Below are positions 62,166 through 64,000 of a DNA stretch of 64,000 bases, piece after piece. The stretch's first letter is position 1, and every line of letters begins with the position of its first letter. Position numbers and translations under genes: made by a program. The notes beneath the pieces were generated by a model. It was not told the origin of the DNA. It saw only the letters and a program-made list of their open reading frames with translations, and searched no databases. This stretch comes from Patiria miniata (lineage: Eukaryota > Echinodermata > Asteroidea > Valvatida > Asterinidae). The stretch lies in assembly GCF_015706575.1 (NCBI RefSeq), contig NW_024037057.1, positions 3,243,501 to 3,307,500 of the forward strand, in the 5' to 3' direction.

Positions 62166-64000
62166 TTATACCCCTCAAAATATTCTATATTAGAGAGTTC
62201 TGAGAGCCATAACATTGGGGAATTGAGGAGATATGGCAATGAACCTCTGGCCCGGACTCTGGGCTTCCAATTCTGAGCATTTTGGATACAATTGGGCTCG
62301 AAAGTGGCGCTATTTTGTTTTTCAAGATGGCTACCGTTCCGCTTTGGGGAAAATAGGGGTCGTCTTCTTTGGGCGAGAATTTCTCGAAAAGTCAATGGTC
62401 AACCCACCAAAAAATGAAAAGAAATTGAAAGATGACATGTCGATCATCATTTTTCTGTGTAGCTTAAATACCTGGGTATTTTTAAACAATTTTGAAGTAT
62501 GGGCATTTAGCACTAGTGGCTATGGGACTTTTTTTGCACTGTTGCACCCCTATGATGTTGGCTGTAGATCACATCACAGATCCTACACACAAGGATGAAC
62601 GACTCGGCCAAACTCCTTGTTGGACACGTGATAACGGCCCGTACAGGTGGCAATTACCACGAATACTTGTCAACAAAGACCCAGACAGCTTAACCGCTTC
62701 ACTGCACGCGGCGGCATTCAAATTTGCAGGGCTCTGCGCCCGATCTGTTAATTACATTTTTGAATATTCATGATCCTACATTTTTGGCCTTTATTATTGA
62801 ATTCTAATAAGTGATAACTGCATGACCATGTTAACGCCAAGCACAATATCTTTAGCTTTAAAATGAACTATGAAATGTCGCATTTGTTTCATCGGTTCGG
62901 GACCACATCTCTCTAAAACTTTCTGATTAAAGCCTTATTAAAAACGAGATTTGGGTAAACGGTGTTCTCCTGGAAAAAGGTGTTACATTTGACGTTTATT
63001 TCCCGGGTAAATACTTCATCTATGACATCAAAAACTGCACATCATCTGTTTTATCCTGAAGTATTGATTTTTGAACAATTTAGAACAAGTTTATCTTACA
63101 TAAGGAGTGGTTTTGCTTCAAGTTTTATGAACATTTCCGTTTTAGATGTCATGCGAAAAAAACGCAATATGTCACACCTGGAACATTCGCGATTAACATG
63201 CCAACTGATATTAAAGCCCGCTTTCACATGTCCAACCAATTAAGATAAATCCTCAGTGCATTTTGAACTGGAGCTCAGTACAGTTGTTCAACCTTGTGTG
63301 TAGGATTTGTGATCATAAACATGCATAAGCACTCTGAAAAAAAGAGACATAATTCCCTCTGGTTGTTTACGTTCACATTGAGCTTTTATTGGTAAAACGT
63401 ACAGAAACTCTTTTCAACTCGACCACATTCAGTACCACAAGGACAGCTGATAAATTTCCCAAACTGTCAAGTGTTGAATGTCAGATTTACACTCAGTGGT
63501 GGCTACGTTTTTACAGGGCTAACTGGGTTTCAGAATGGTTACCATCAGTTTCACTTTAACGTTGTGATCGTCACATGATTTTTGGGATCACATGAATTCT
63601 GTGTTGGTTTAATACCGTGTGGCCCATCTCAATTCGGGCGATTCACAATGCAGTGCGCCACCAAGAGTTTGCCATGGAGAGTCAACTTTTCAAGTTTACG
63701 GTCAACAAAATATGGCCCATTTTAATGAGCTAATTTACTTGAGCTAATTTGTCAGTAGACACTTGAGCTAATTTGTTATAGATTGGGGCATAGCGTTCTG
63801 CCACCTTACCAAAAATCACCATGTTGATACAAAGAAAAGAAAAGGCCAAACATATACTCGAATCATACGCTTTAATACGAAACTACTGACCGGGAAAAAA
63901 CGAACAATTTCAAATGTACCGTGCTGCGAATTTGTCGACCATCTCCCACAATGCACTGGGAAAAATGAACTCTCTGTGGCAAACTATTGGTGGCACTCTG
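62166..64000. other. No gene recognised
   Basis: Non-coding as far as I can see. Frames at 62233 (121 codons) and 62962 (93 codons) lack recognisable domains. A CAAGATGGCTACCG YY1-like word lies near 62323. It could be the flank or intron of a gene outside the window. Confidence 0.4.

Overview
The window is eukaryotic genomic DNA. It has no bacterial-style gene packing, contains a spliced gene with GT-AG introns, and carries long satellite arrays, tRNA-derived SINEs and many short inverted-repeat transposons. The SINE tail types and the MITE style point to a marine invertebrate, plausibly a deuterostome such as a starfish. That placement is inference, and no ribosomal or mitochondrial marker is present to settle it.

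Layout. Bases 1-1397 hold about 6.4 copies of a 218-bp tandem repeat. It changes directly into a second, AT-rich satellite (about 1398-18945) with a 333-bp monomer, roughly 50 copies. That array shows higher-order structure: a near-identical five-monomer block in tandem, a four-monomer block in tandem, and a third duplicated block in which one copy is split by a 628-bp transposon and the other keeps the empty site. Bases 18946-29302 are non-coding DNA with scattered MITEs.

One protein-coding gene can be reconstructed, on the minus strand in eight exons from 59937 (ATG) to 29303 (stop). All introns are GT-AG, the phases are consistent, and the product is 413 residues. It starts with an N-myristoylation-type sequence (MGCGNS), followed by an adenylate-kinase-like P-loop domain whose nucleotide-binding loop is altered (GGPGSKKGR), then an unrecognised C-terminal region. 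It is probably a membrane-anchored, catalytically weakened or dead kinase-fold protein. No other gene could be supported; the long introns 1 and 2 are almost wholly repeats.

The introns and flanks are a catalogue of non-autonomous DNA elements, many with visible target-site duplications (TSDs): five copies of a TTAA-targeting family with a conserved GC-rich palindrome; piggyBac-like TTAA elements starting CCCT; PIF/Harbinger-like elements with TTA/TTG duplications; three unrelated elements with 6-bp duplications; a Tc1/pogo-like 188-bp MITE; hAT-like elements; and a 4.3-kb element with about 200-bp terminal inverted repeats (TIRs). Two clusters of short, exactly repeated motifs stand out and are not explained by simple repeats: GGTAACGGAATTACG (8 sites, 43.8-45.7 kb) and GTCACGCGAGTCAC (7 full sites, 52.4-54.1 kb). 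They look like arrays of protein-binding sites, perhaps subterminal transposase sites. Minisatellites fill most of intron 6 and a third of intron 5.
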